Assembly (NCBI GenBank): GCA_050010815.1
Contig: JBEKKH010000159.1
Coordinates: 1 to 17,274, forward strand
DNA length: 17,274 bases
From: Palsa-504 sp050010815
GTDB lineage: Bacteria > Actinomycetota > Actinomycetes > Streptosporangiales > Streptosporangiaceae
Direction of reading: 5' to 3'
A model generated the notes under the pieces. It was given only the letters and a program-made list of their open reading frames with translations. It was not told the DNA's origin and ran no database searches. The position numbers and the translations under genes were made by a program. Shown here piece after piece: positions 9,968-16,231 of this stretch. Each line of letters opens with the position of its first letter. The first letter of the stretch is position 1.

Positions 9968-10831
9968 TCACTCCGGCTTCCCCTTGTCCTGGGGCACCGG
10001 GAGGATCTGCCGCGGGATTCCGGGCCGGCCGGCGCGCTGTTGCCACTCCCGCGGGTAGCCGATCGAGACCTCTTCGAACCGGACGCCGTCGTACCAGGTC
10101 ACCCTCGGAATGTGCAGATGGCCGTAGACCACCGCGGCGGCGTTGAACCGTATATGCCAGTCGTGGGTGCGCGTGGTGCCGCACCACTGGGCGAACTGCG
10201 GGTACCACAGGACCCGGGTGGGCTCGCGGACCAGGGGATAGTGCGTCACGAAGATGACGGGGAGGGCCGGATCCCGGGCGGCGAGCCGGCGTTCGGTCTC
10301 CTCCACCCGAGCCCAGCACCAGGCTTCCCGGCTCGGGTAAGGATCGGGATGCAGCAACGTCTCGTCGCTGCAGACGACGCCGGTCTCGTAGGCCCGGGCC
10401 AAGCCCTGTTCCTTGGTCAGCGCACCGTCGGGACGGAAGCTGTAGTCGTACAGGAGGAACGCGGGCGCGATCGTGACCGCGCCCCCGGGACCCTCCCACA
10501 CCGGGTAAGGATCTTCCGGCGTGATGACGCCCAGGCCGCGGCAGAGCTCAACCAGGAACAGGTAACGTTCCACGCCGCGCAGCCGGACCGGATCGTCGGG
10601 GTGCGTCCACAGATCATGATTGCCAGGCGTCCACACGACCGTGGCAAATCGTTTACTGAGCAGGCGCAAGGCCCATTCGATGTCCGGGGACAGCTCGCCG
10701 ACATCGCCGGCCAGCAGGAGCCAGTCCTGTTCGGACTCCGGGCGGAGATCCTCGATGATCTTGCGGTTCTCCGGGAAGGCCACGTGGAGGTCGCTCAGGG
10801 CAAGCAGCCTGGGCGGCGAGGACACAGTCAC
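9968..10831 (-). CDS. Calcineurin-like metallophosphoesterase
   Basis: This 287-residue protein carries the full two-metal phosphoesterase motif series: DLH (Asp14, His16), GD (Asp43), GNHD (70-73), His197 in VTHYPL and GHLH (237-240). Such enzymes hydrolyse phosphomono- or diesters; the substrate cannot be read from sequence. There is no signal peptide, so a cytoplasmic location is expected. The GTG start at 10831 is the best fit to the motif spacing (DLH at 14-16), but a GTG 6 bases later is also possible, and no Shine-Dalgarno is visible. The gene overlaps the following hydroxyacid dehydrogenase by GTGA, so the two form one unit. A 16-bp palindrome at 10854-10869 sits 23 bp upstream. Whether this pair belongs to the polyketide cluster is unclear. 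Confidence 0.92.
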   Translation of the reverse strand: MTVSSPPRLLALSDLHVAFPENRKIIEDLRPESEQDWLLLAGDVGELSPDIEWALRLLSKRFATVVWTPGNHDLWTHPDDPVRLRGVERYLFLVELCRGLGVITPEDPYPVWEGPGGAVTIAPAFLLYDYSFRPDGALTKEQGLARAYETGVVCSDETLLHPDPYPSREAWCWARVEETERRLAARDPALPVIFVTHYPLVREPTRVLWYPQFAQWCGTTRTHDWHIRFNAAAVVYGHLHIPRVTWYDGVRFEEVSIGYPREWQQRAGRPGIPRQILPVPQDKGKPE

Positions 10832-10853
10832 AACGTGACGGCATAACTAACAG

Positions 10854-10869
10854 ACGAGCCATGGCTCGT
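10854..10869. promoter_or_regulatory. Perfect 16-bp palindrome, candidate operator for the phosphoesterase unit
   Basis: ACGAGCCATGGCTCGT is fully self-complementary. It lies between a TTGACC element (- strand, 10877-10872) and the GTG start at 10831, where a repressor would block transcription of the phosphoesterase-dehydrogenase unit. By rough estimate a palindrome this long should turn up less than once by chance in a window of this size. The bound protein is unknown. Confidence 0.5.
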
Positions 10870-11105
10870 TCGGTCAAAAATAGATCTGACCAAGTTAGTG
10901 AATTCCGCTCTCTTGAGGTCGAGGGTGAGGTCATTGGCTTCGCGATCGCAGATGACCTTGAAACGACATGACGGCGGTGAGCTTCACTTAAGGTTCTCAT
11001 ACTCCTCGAGTCTTGCCCGTCAGGGGAAACCGGGAAGTTGCCGCAGTTGAACGGGGTAATTGCACGATTCCCTGTCGGGTCATAGAGTCTGAGTTCCCCC
11101 CCCAG

Positions 11106-11158
11106 AAGGGGCAGGCCGCAACTCCGTCCTTCGGGAATTGAGCGGCGGTCTGCCCCTT
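11106..11158. terminator. Long hairpin downstream of sigK-rskA, terminator-like or structured RNA
   Basis: The arms 11106-11119 and 11145-11158 pair over 14 bp (one G-T wobble). The 25-base loop can fold again into CTC/GAG and TCC/GGA pairs closed by C(TTCG)G. It lies 39 bp past the rskA stop on the - strand, the place for an operon terminator, but no T-run follows on that strand; the + strand side has only TTT. The ultra-stable UUCG cap forms on + strand RNA. Confidence 0.5.
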
Positions 11159-11196
11159 TGCCCCGTGCCCTGGCCGATGTGCGCGGCACCGGACCG

Positions 11197-11946
11197 CTAG
11201 ACGGCCAGGGGCACGGTCACCACGGGGGTGGTGGTGGGCTTCGAGGTTCCGCCCGCGGGCTCGACGGTGATCCCGATCCGGTCTCCGGACCGCACCCCCG
11301 AGGCCAGCAGCTGACTGATCTGTCCCGGGTGGGAGATCAGGCCGGCCGAGCGCGCACCCGACGGGCTCATCACCCAGGCCTGGTACACCCGGCCCGCGGA
11401 CAGGGCCGACATCCCGGTGGTGGTGATGACGGCGGCGCCCTGATCGCTGGAGTAGGCCACGGTGATGACCCCGCCGGCGCTGGTCCGGGTGGTTTCCAGC
11501 CGGGCATCGGGCGCCTGCAGCACCTTGGTGATCGCCGCAGCGCTCTGGTGGGCCGAATTGAGCTGGTGCTGAGTGGACACCTGGGTGATGCCCAGGGCGA
11601 CGGCCACGGCCACGGCGGCGGCCGCGAACGCGCCGATCAGCCGCGGCGACCGCAGCCGGTGCCGATCCGGGGGATGATCGCGCGGGTGATCGAGTGGATG
11701 AGCCGGCGGCAGCTGCCTGGTCAGGTAGGTCGCGGCCAGCACCCGCTGCTCCATCTGAACCGGGGGCGCGATCGTCTTGGCCAGCGCCAGCCGGGCCGCG
11801 GTCTCGCGCAGGCCGCGGACCTCCGCCGCGCAGGACGGGCAGTGCTGCAGGTGGCGCTCGAACTCCTCGCGTTCGGCTTCGGTCAGGGCGTCAAGGGCAT
11901 AGCTGCCGGTGAGCACGTGCATGTCGTCAGGCACTGCCTTCACCAC
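11197..11946 (-). CDS. rskA: Anti-sigma-K factor RskA
   Basis: This is a membrane anti-sigma factor of 249 residues that binds and holds SigK until a signal releases it. The N-terminal cytosolic part has the zinc anti-sigma motif, His32-x3-Cys36-x2-Cys39 (RHLQHCPSC). A single membrane helix lies at about 102-119. The extracytoplasmic C-terminal domain has the RskA pattern (VYQAWVMSPSG...). The start is ambiguous: GTG 11946, or GTG 11943, which gives the GTGA overlap with the sigK stop; GGTGGAG precedes both. The linker before the membrane helix is unusually rich in His/Pro/Asp (79-97, four histidines). Co-transcription with sigK is the standard arrangement, and release is known in M. tuberculosis to involve regulated proteolysis. 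The hairpin at 11106-11158 follows the gene. Confidence 0.92.
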   Translation of the reverse strand: MVKAVPDDMHVLTGSYALDALTEAEREEFERHLQHCPSCAAEVRGLRETAARLALAKTIAPPVQMEQRVLAATYLTRQLPPAHPLDHPRDHPPDRHRLRSPRLIGAFAAAAVAVAVALGITQVSTQHQLNSAHQSAAAITKVLQAPDARLETTRTSAGGVITVAYSSDQGAAVITTTGMSALSAGRVYQAWVMSPSGARSAGLISHPGQISQLLASGVRSGDRIGITVEPAGGTSKPTTTPVVTVPLAV

Positions 11947-12539
11947 TCCACCCCGATGCAGTCACGCATCCTGATCAGACCGTCGCGGATCCGGGTCTTC
12001 ACGGTGCCGAGGGCCACCCCGAGCAGCTGCGCTACCTCAGGATAGGAATATCCACCGTAATAAGCTAGCTTGATCGATTCGCGCTGGAGTTCGGTGAGGC
12101 CGTCCATGCAGCGGCGCACCCGCTGGCCTTCCAGCGACGACCCCACCACGTCCGCGACGTCCTCGACGTCGGCCGTGATGTCCGGTGCCACCTTCTGCTC
12201 CCGGCGGGTGACGGCGTTCTCCGACCGGACCCGGTCGACCGCGCGCCGGTGCGCGATCGTCAGCGCCCAGGCGGGGGCGCTGCCCCGGGCCGGGTCGAAC
12301 CTGGAGGCCGTGCGCCACACCTCGAGGAGCACCTCCTGGGCGACTTCCTCGGACTGGGCCGGGTCTCGCAGCACCTGCCGCACCACGCCGTACACCGGCC
12401 CGGCCAGCTCGCCGTAGACCACCTCGAACGCCTGGTGGTCACCGCGGGCCACCTGGGCCAGCAGCGAAGCGAGGTCCCGCCGCTCCCCGTCAGCAACGCC
12501 GGGATCTGGCTGTTTCGCACGTATCTCCGGCCTGTTCAT
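11940..12539 (-). CDS. sigK: ECF RNA polymerase sigma factor SigK
   Basis: This 199-residue extracytoplasmic-function sigma factor directs RNA polymerase to stress promoters. Region 2 is seen at about 38-106 (EEVAQEVLLEVWRTASRFD, then APAWALTIAHRRAVDRVR). Region 4 with its helix-turn-helix is at about 148-192 (LTELQRESIKLAYYGGYSY, VALGTVKTRIRDGL). ATG 12539 is chosen over ATG 12548 because a promoter-like pair (CCAATC 12574-12569, TCGAAT 12552-12547) puts this ATG exactly 8 bases after the -10 element, implying a leaderless message; ATG 12548 would lie within the -10 region. The open frame up to 12917 is antisense to the next gene. The pair with rskA and the neighbouring MPT83-like, DUF1295 and CFA-synthase-like genes identify the SigK type. 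It is probably autoregulated. Confidence 0.93.
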   Translation of the reverse strand: MNRPEIRAKQPDPGVADGERRDLASLLAQVARGDHQAFEVVYGELAGPVYGVVRQVLRDPAQSEEVAQEVLLEVWRTASRFDPARGSAPAWALTIAHRRAVDRVRSENAVTRREQKVAPDITADVEDVADVVGSSLEGQRVRRCMDGLTELQRESIKLAYYGGYSYPEVAQLLGVALGTVKTRIRDGLIRMRDCIGVEW

Positions 12540-12546
12540 GCCTTGC

Positions 12547-12574
12547 ATTCGAGACCCACCGCCCGATGGATTGG
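12547..12574 (-). promoter_or_regulatory. Putative SigK-dependent promoter of sigK (leaderless)
   Basis: On the - strand, CCAATC (12574-12569) and TCGAAT (12552-12547) are 16 bp apart. The ATG at 12539 is the 8th base after the -10 element, where transcription would start. It is nearly identical to the facing motif at 12617-12644. It resembles the M. tuberculosis SigK promoter as I remember it (about CCATCC and CCGAAT). Confidence 0.65.
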
Positions 12575-12616
12575 CCCCCGAGCAGGAAAGATCTCGAAAA
12601 CCCGCACAACTTTGGG

Positions 12617-12644
12617 CCAATCTGCCCCGCCGGCAGTTCCGAAT
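12617..12644 (+). promoter_or_regulatory. Putative SigK-dependent promoter of the molybdopterin oxidoreductase-fasciclin operon (leaderless)
   Basis: CCAATC (12617-12622) and CCGAAT (12639-12644) are 16 bp apart. The GTG at 12652 is the 8th base after the -10 element, the same geometry as the facing sigK promoter 42 bp away (gap between the two -35 elements). No Shine-Dalgarno is visible before GTG 12652 or ATG 12655, which fits a leaderless transcript. Confidence 0.65.
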
Positions 12645-12651
12645 GAGCCCC

Positions 12652-13260
12652 GTGATGACAACAACGCAACATGTGACGGTGCGCCGCATCCTAGCGGGTG
12701 CGGTGACCGGCGTGCTGACCGCGGCCGTGGCCCTCGGCGTCGCCGAGCTCGCGGCCGCGATCATCGGCCCGAACAGTGCGCCCGTCATCGCGGTCGGAGA
12801 CACGGCGATCAACCTGACCCCCATCCCGGTCAAGGAATTCGCCATCAACCACTTCGGCTCCCACGATAAAGAAGCCCTGCTCGGCGGCATCGTGGTGCTG
12901 CTGCTCGCGTTCGCCATGGTTATCGGCGTCGCGGCCGTCCGCCGGATCGGCTACGGGCTGGCCGGACTGGCCGTCTTCGCCGTCATCGGCGCCGCGGCGG
13001 CCATCCACCTGCCCGGGGCCAGCTACACCGACGTCATCCCCACGCTGGCCGGCGTCCTGGTGGGCGCCGGAGCGCTCGTCCTGCTCATCCGCGCCGTCTG
13101 GGCCGCTGTCCCTGCCGCGGGTCCCGGGGTGACCGCGGGGGCTGGGGTGGGCGCGGGGGCTGGGGCATCGCCTCGTCCCGGGCGCAGGTCCGGTTGCCCG
13201 CCGCGGCCGTCCGGGCCCCGGCCGTCCCGGCCGGCACCGAGCTCAGCCTCAGCGGGCTGA
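12652..13260 (+). CDS. Membrane molybdopterin oxidoreductase, N-terminal membrane part (frameshifted from its catalytic part)
   Basis: This is the front half of one gene whose catalytic half lies in another frame (see the next entry). Four hydrophobic segments are visible: roughly ILAGAVTGVLTAAVALGV, ALLGGIVVLLLAFAMVI, GYGLAGLAVFAVIGA and IPTLAGVLVGAGALVLL. This matches the four-helix anchor of actinobacterial sulfite-oxidase-like membrane proteins. The start is GTG 12652 or ATG 12655 (MTTTQHVTVRR); both are predicted by the leaderless promoter at 12617-12644, and ATG 12643 is rejected because it lies in the -10 element. Past about 13165 this frame turns into Arg/Pro/Ser-rich sequence of no family and stops at 13258-13260, while the expected sequence continues one frame over. 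Adding one G to the G-rich tract at 13137-13165 would join the halves into a protein of about 494 residues. Confidence 0.8.
   Translation: MMTTTQHVTVRRILAGAVTGVLTAAVALGVAELAAAIIGPNSAPVIAVGDTAINLTPIPVKEFAINHFGSHDKEALLGGIVVLLLAFAMVIGVAAVRRIGYGLAGLAVFAVIGAAAAIHLPGASYTDVIPTLAGVLVGAGALVLLIRAVWAAVPAAGPGVTAGAGVGAGAGASPRPGRRSGCPPRPSGPRPSRPAPSSASAG
13135..13165 (+). repeat. G-quadruplex-like tract with 13-bp direct repeat at the frameshift point
   Basis: GCGGGGGCTGGGG occurs at 13135-13147 and again at 13153-13165. The + strand holds five G runs of 5, 4, 3, 5 and 4 with loops of 2, 1, 3 and 2 bases, which satisfies the usual G-quadruplex rule. The reading frame of the oxidoreductase changes here, as if one base were missing. 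Confidence 0.8.
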
Positions 13261-14135
13261 CGCCGTTCTTCACCAGCAACAACAGCTTCTACCGGGTCGA
13301 CACCGACCTGGTGGTGCCGCAGGTCTCGCCGTCCAGCTGGACGCTGAAGATCGACGGCATGGTCGACCACGAGCTCGAGTTCAGCTACGCCGAGCTGCTG
13401 AAGATGCCGATGACCGAGACCGACATCACGCTGGTGTGCGTCTCGAATCAGGTCGGCGGCACCTACAACGGTAACGCCAGGTGGCTCGGCGTGCCGCTGG
13501 CCGGGCTGCTGCGCCGGGCCGGGGTGCGACCGGGCGCGGATCAGGTGCTGTCCACCGCCACCGACGGGATGACCATCTCCACCCCGATCGCCACCATCAT
13601 GGACGGCCGCCCCGCGCTGATCGCGGTGGGCATGAACGGCCAGCCGCTGCCGGTCGAGCACGGCTTCCCGGCCCGGATGATCGTGCCCGGCCTGTACGGC
13701 TACGTGTCCGCGACCAAGTGGCTCACCAAGCTGACCGTGACCACGTTCGCGGCGCAGAAGGCGTACTGGACCCAGCGCGGCTACTCGGCGCAGGCGCCGA
13801 TCAAGACCGAGTCGCGCATCGACGTGCCCCGGCCGCTGTCGAGCCTGGGCGCCGGCCGCATCGCGGTGGCCGGCGTGGCCTGGGCGCCGGCCACGGGCAT
13901 CGCCAAGGTCGAGGTCAACGTGGACAACGGCCCGTGGCAGCGGGCCACGCTGGCCGCGGCCGACGGCATCGACACCTGGCGGCAGTGGATGTGGGCCTGG
14001 GACGCCAAGCCCGGGCTGCACAACCTCGCCGTCCGCGCCACCGATAAGTCGGGCGTGACGCAGACCTCGGCGCGCGCCTATCCCGTTCCCAACGGCGCCA
14101 GCGGTTGGGACTCAGTCGTGGTGACCGTCACCTGA
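13194..14135 (+). CDS. Membrane molybdopterin oxidoreductase, catalytic sulfite-oxidase-like part (frameshifted)
   Basis: This frame carries the periplasm-facing molybdopterin domain and a C-terminal dimerisation-like domain. Family marks are GLTPFFTSNNSFYRVDT, LKIDGMV, LVCVSNQVGG (its Cys is the likely molybdenum ligand), ARWLGVPLAGLLRRAGV, LPVEHGFPARMIVPGLYGY and SATKW. A beta-rich segment near VEVNVDNGPWQRATL follows. It likely oxidises or reduces a small molecule outside the membrane; the substrate is unknown. The TTG at 13194 is only the first usable codon in this frame. Family-like sequence begins earlier, at IASSRAQVRLP (about 13167), so the true start is the upstream membrane part at 12652. 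The frame is intact to TGA 14135, with no further lesions, which suggests a recent mutation, a read error at the G-tract, or slippage. The fasciclin gene follows 34 bp later. Confidence 0.85.
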   Translation: MPAAAVRAPAVPAGTELSLSGLTPFFTSNNSFYRVDTDLVVPQVSPSSWTLKIDGMVDHELEFSYAELLKMPMTETDITLVCVSNQVGGTYNGNARWLGVPLAGLLRRAGVRPGADQVLSTATDGMTISTPIATIMDGRPALIAVGMNGQPLPVEHGFPARMIVPGLYGYVSATKWLTKLTVTTFAAQKAYWTQRGYSAQAPIKTESRIDVPRPLSSLGAGRIAVAGVAWAPATGIAKVEVNVDNGPWQRATLAAADGIDTWRQWMWAWDAKPGLHNLAVRATDKSGVTQTSARAYPVPNGASGWDSVVVTVT

Positions 14136-14169
14136 CGGTTCCATAAACAAACACACAGGAGAAATCACA

Positions 14170-14838
14170 GTGAAGCACCAACTTCTCGCCGTATCCGGCC
14201 TTGCGCTGACCCTGGCCATGGGCGCGGCGGCCTGCAGCTCCAGCGGTTCCTCCTCGGCCGCGTCCGGCTCGTCCAGCCCGACGATGGCGGCCTCCTCCGC
14301 GCCGGCGGCGGCGGGTTCCTCCGCGCCGGCGGTCGCGGGTTCTGGTGCGGCCGTCGCCGCCATGGACTTCGGCATGGGGTGCGCCTCGGTGCCGAAGTCC
14401 GGTTCTGGCAGCTTCACCGGCATGGCCACCGCGCCGGTGGCCACCGCCGCCTCGGCTAACCCGCTGCTGTCCACGCTGGTCGCGGCGGTCAAGGCGGCCG
14501 GCCTGGTAGACACGCTGAACTCCGCCAAGAACATCACCGTGTTCGCCCCGGACAACGCCGCGTTCGCCAAGATCCCGGCGGCCACGCTGAAGGGCATCCT
14601 GGCCAACAAGGCCGAACTGACCAAGATCCTCACCTACCACGTCGCGGGCGCCCGTTACACCCCGGCCCAGCTGGCTTCCGGCGCCAAGATCAAGACGCTG
14701 GAAGGCGGCTCGGTTACCCCGGCCATGATGAGCGGCAACTACACCGTGAACGGCGCCCAGGTGGTCTGCGGCAACGTCCAGACCGCCAACGCCACCGTTT
14801 ACATCATCAACACCGTCCTGACGCCCCCGTCCTCCTAA
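14170..14838 (+). CDS. MPT83-like secreted lipoprotein with fasciclin (FAS1) domain
   Basis: This 222-residue surface protein has a lipoprotein signal (residues 1-21) with lipid-bearing Cys22 in GAAACSSS. A Ser/Ala/Pro/Gly linker follows, including the 8-residue tandem SSAPAAAG/SSAPAVAG. One FAS1 domain spans about 90-220, with ITVFAPDNAAFAK (122-134), ILTYHVAG (153-160) and TANATVYIINTVL (205-217). The stretches DPVATAAS-like PVATAASANPLLSTL and VVCGNVQTANATVYIINT closely match M. tuberculosis MPT83/MPT70 as I remember them, including the two cysteines (71, 200) that would pair. FAS1 domains usually mediate adhesion or matrix contact. The GTG at 14170 has AGGAGA 7 bases upstream. mpt83 and mpt70 are the main SigK targets in mycobacteria, so this gene is probably driven by the SigK-type promoter before the oxidoreductase. 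A terminator follows. Confidence 0.93.
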   Translation: MKHQLLAVSGLALTLAMGAAACSSSGSSSAASGSSSPTMAASSAPAAAGSSAPAVAGSGAAVAAMDFGMGCASVPKSGSGSFTGMATAPVATAASANPLLSTLVAAVKAAGLVDTLNSAKNITVFAPDNAAFAKIPAATLKGILANKAELTKILTYHVAGARYTPAQLASGAKIKTLEGGSVTPAMMSGNYTVNGAQVVCGNVQTANATVYIINTVLTPPSS

Positions 14839-14847
14839 ACACCGACA

Positions 14848-14881
14848 GCCCCGCCCGGGTCAACCCCGGGCGGGGCTTTTT
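14848..14881 (+). terminator. Intrinsic terminator of the oxidoreductase-fasciclin operon
   Basis: A perfect 12-bp GC-only stem, GCCCCGCCCGGG (14848-14859) with its complement (14865-14876), has a 5-base loop and is followed by TTTTT (14877-14881). It lies 9 bp after the fasciclin stop and before the end of the converging photolyase gene. Confidence 0.95.
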
Positions 14882-14917
14882 CATGCTTGCGGTGCACGAA
14901 CCACAGTCCGTTCGGAC

Positions 14918-16201
14918 CTAAGAAAGCTCGACGATCGGGTCGGGATAGTCCAGCTTCTGCCCGAGCTGCCACGGGGTCTGGATCTGGGCCGGGGCCAGGC
15001 CCGCCAGTTCCGGGACGTAGCGGGCCACGTACTGGCCGCCCTTGTCGAACCGCTGGGCCTGGCGCAGCGGGTTCATCACCCGGTTCGGCCGGGTGTTGTT
15101 CCCGGTCCCGGCCACCCACTGCCAGTTGCCGGCGTTGCAGGCCACGTCGCCGTCCACGAGCAGCGCGCCGAAGTGCGCGTAGCCGTGCCGCCAGTCGATG
15201 CCCAGGTTGCGGGTCAGGAACGAGGCCGTGATCATCCGGGCCCGGTTGTGCATGTACCCTTCGGCGGCCAGCTGCCGCATCCCGGCGTCCACGATCGGGA
15301 TCCCGGTCTGGCCGGCGCGCCAGGCGTCCAGGGCATGGGCGTCGGTGTGCCAGGACGCGCCGGGCCGGTAGTTCTTCCTGGCCATGTCCGGGAACGCGGC
15401 GGTGACCTGGTAAAAGAAATCCCTCCAGGCCACCTGCCGGCAGAACTCCTCGCCGCCTTCCCGGTCCCGGGCGCCGATCGCCACCTCGAGCGGCGAGACG
15501 CAGCCCCACCGCAGGTACGCGCTGAGCCGGGAGGTCTCGTCCCCGGCCAGGTCGTCGTGGTGCTCGTCGTAGCCCGCCAGGTGCCGCTGCCGCCAGTGGA
15601 CGAACCGTTTCCGGCCCGCCGTCTCGCCGCCCGCGGGCAGGCCGGGCGAGACGTCGCCCGCGGTCTTGGGGAGCCGGCCGGGCTGAGCCACGGCGGGCAT
15701 GGTGATGGACCTCGGCGCGGGATAGTGCGGGCGCCAGCTCGTCGTGCGCCAGGCTCGCCAGTACGGGGTGAAGACCCGGTAGTGATCGCCGCCGGCCGGG
15801 GTGAGGTCGGCCGGCGGCACCACGGTCAGGCCGGGCGTGACGATGAGGTCCAGCCGGTGCCGGGCGCAGTCGCGTTCGAGCCGCTGACGGCGGCGGGTGG
15901 CGTAGTGCGACACGTCGTCGGCGACGTACACCGCGCCCGCGTCCAGCTCCGACGCGAGCTTGACCACCTCGGCGGCCGGGTCGCCGTCCCGGATGACCAG
16001 GTCGCCCCCGAGGGCGCGCAGGTTCTCGCGCAGGTCGGTCAGGGATCGGGCGAGAAAGGCCATCCGGTTCGGCGGGCCGCCGATAGCGGGGTCGACGACG
16101 AACAGCGGCACAACCTGCCGGGCACGCTCGCACGCCAGGTGCAGCGCGGGGTTGTCGTGCAGCCGGAGATCACGCGTGAACAGCACGATCGCGGTTTCCA
16201 T
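14918..16201 (-). CDS. phr: Class I deoxyribodipyrimidine (DNA) photolyase
   Basis: This 427-residue flavoprotein would use light to split UV-made pyrimidine dimers in DNA. The N-terminal Rossmann domain has IVLFTRDLRLHDNPAL (5-20). The C-terminal FAD domain has the LSAYLRWGCVSP segment, WRDFFYQV, DAGMRQLAAEGYMHNRARM and CNAGNWQWVAGTG, and ends GQYVARYVPEL...YPDPIVE, all typical of class I CPD photolyases. The length is a little short of the E. coli enzyme (about 470). ATG 16201 is chosen because AGGAG lies 7 bases upstream; the frame opens slightly earlier at 16219 without such a site. It is the last visible gene of a - strand operon, 30 bp after the DUF1295 gene. Photolyases next to sigma factors with CFA-like enzymes are also known in singlet-oxygen regulons. 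A cryptochrome-like signalling role cannot be excluded. Confidence 0.95.
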   Translation of the reverse strand: METAIVLFTRDLRLHDNPALHLACERARQVVPLFVVDPAIGGPPNRMAFLARSLTDLRENLRALGGDLVIRDGDPAAEVVKLASELDAGAVYVADDVSHYATRRRQRLERDCARHRLDLIVTPGLTVVPPADLTPAGGDHYRVFTPYWRAWRTTSWRPHYPAPRSITMPAVAQPGRLPKTAGDVSPGLPAGGETAGRKRFVHWRQRHLAGYDEHHDDLAGDETSRLSAYLRWGCVSPLEVAIGARDREGGEEFCRQVAWRDFFYQVTAAFPDMARKNYRPGASWHTDAHALDAWRAGQTGIPIVDAGMRQLAAEGYMHNRARMITASFLTRNLGIDWRHGYAHFGALLVDGDVACNAGNWQWVAGTGNNTRPNRVMNPLRQAQRFDKGGQYVARYVPELAGLAPAQIQTPWQLGQKLDYPDPIVELS

Positions 16202-16231
16202 CCACCGTCTCCTGCCCACGAGAGGCTGAAG

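Larger units (their letters stand above)
10832..11196. other. Intergenic region between metallophosphoesterase and rskA
   Basis: This 365-bp stretch is lower in G+C than its surroundings. It contains the 16-bp palindrome (10854-10869), a TTGACC -35-like element on the - strand (10877-10872), a C8 run (11096-11103) and the long hairpin at 11106-11158. A 36-codon + strand frame (10861-10971) exists but its ATG lies in the centre of the palindrome, its codon use is unlike the neighbours and it lacks a ribosome site, so I do not call it a gene. I see no tRNA. Confidence 0.6.

Noticed and set aside
9972..10499. Upstream extension of the hydroxyacid dehydrogenase frame
   Set aside because: It lies inside the metallophosphoesterase gene in another frame; GTG 9971 gives a normal N-terminus and a GTGA junction.
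10861..10971. 36-codon + strand ORF in the phosphoesterase-rskA spacer
   Set aside because: Its ATG is the centre of a perfect palindrome, there is no ribosome site and its third codon positions are not GC-rich like real genes here.
11040..11100. Possible tRNA or attachment site in the lower-GC spacer
   Set aside because: No cloverleaf arms or T-loop consensus could be drawn, and there is no integrase nearby.
12540..12917. Long N-terminal extension of SigK
   Set aside because: The added residues are antisense to the oxidoreductase membrane part and are not sigma-like; promoter geometry supports ATG 12539.
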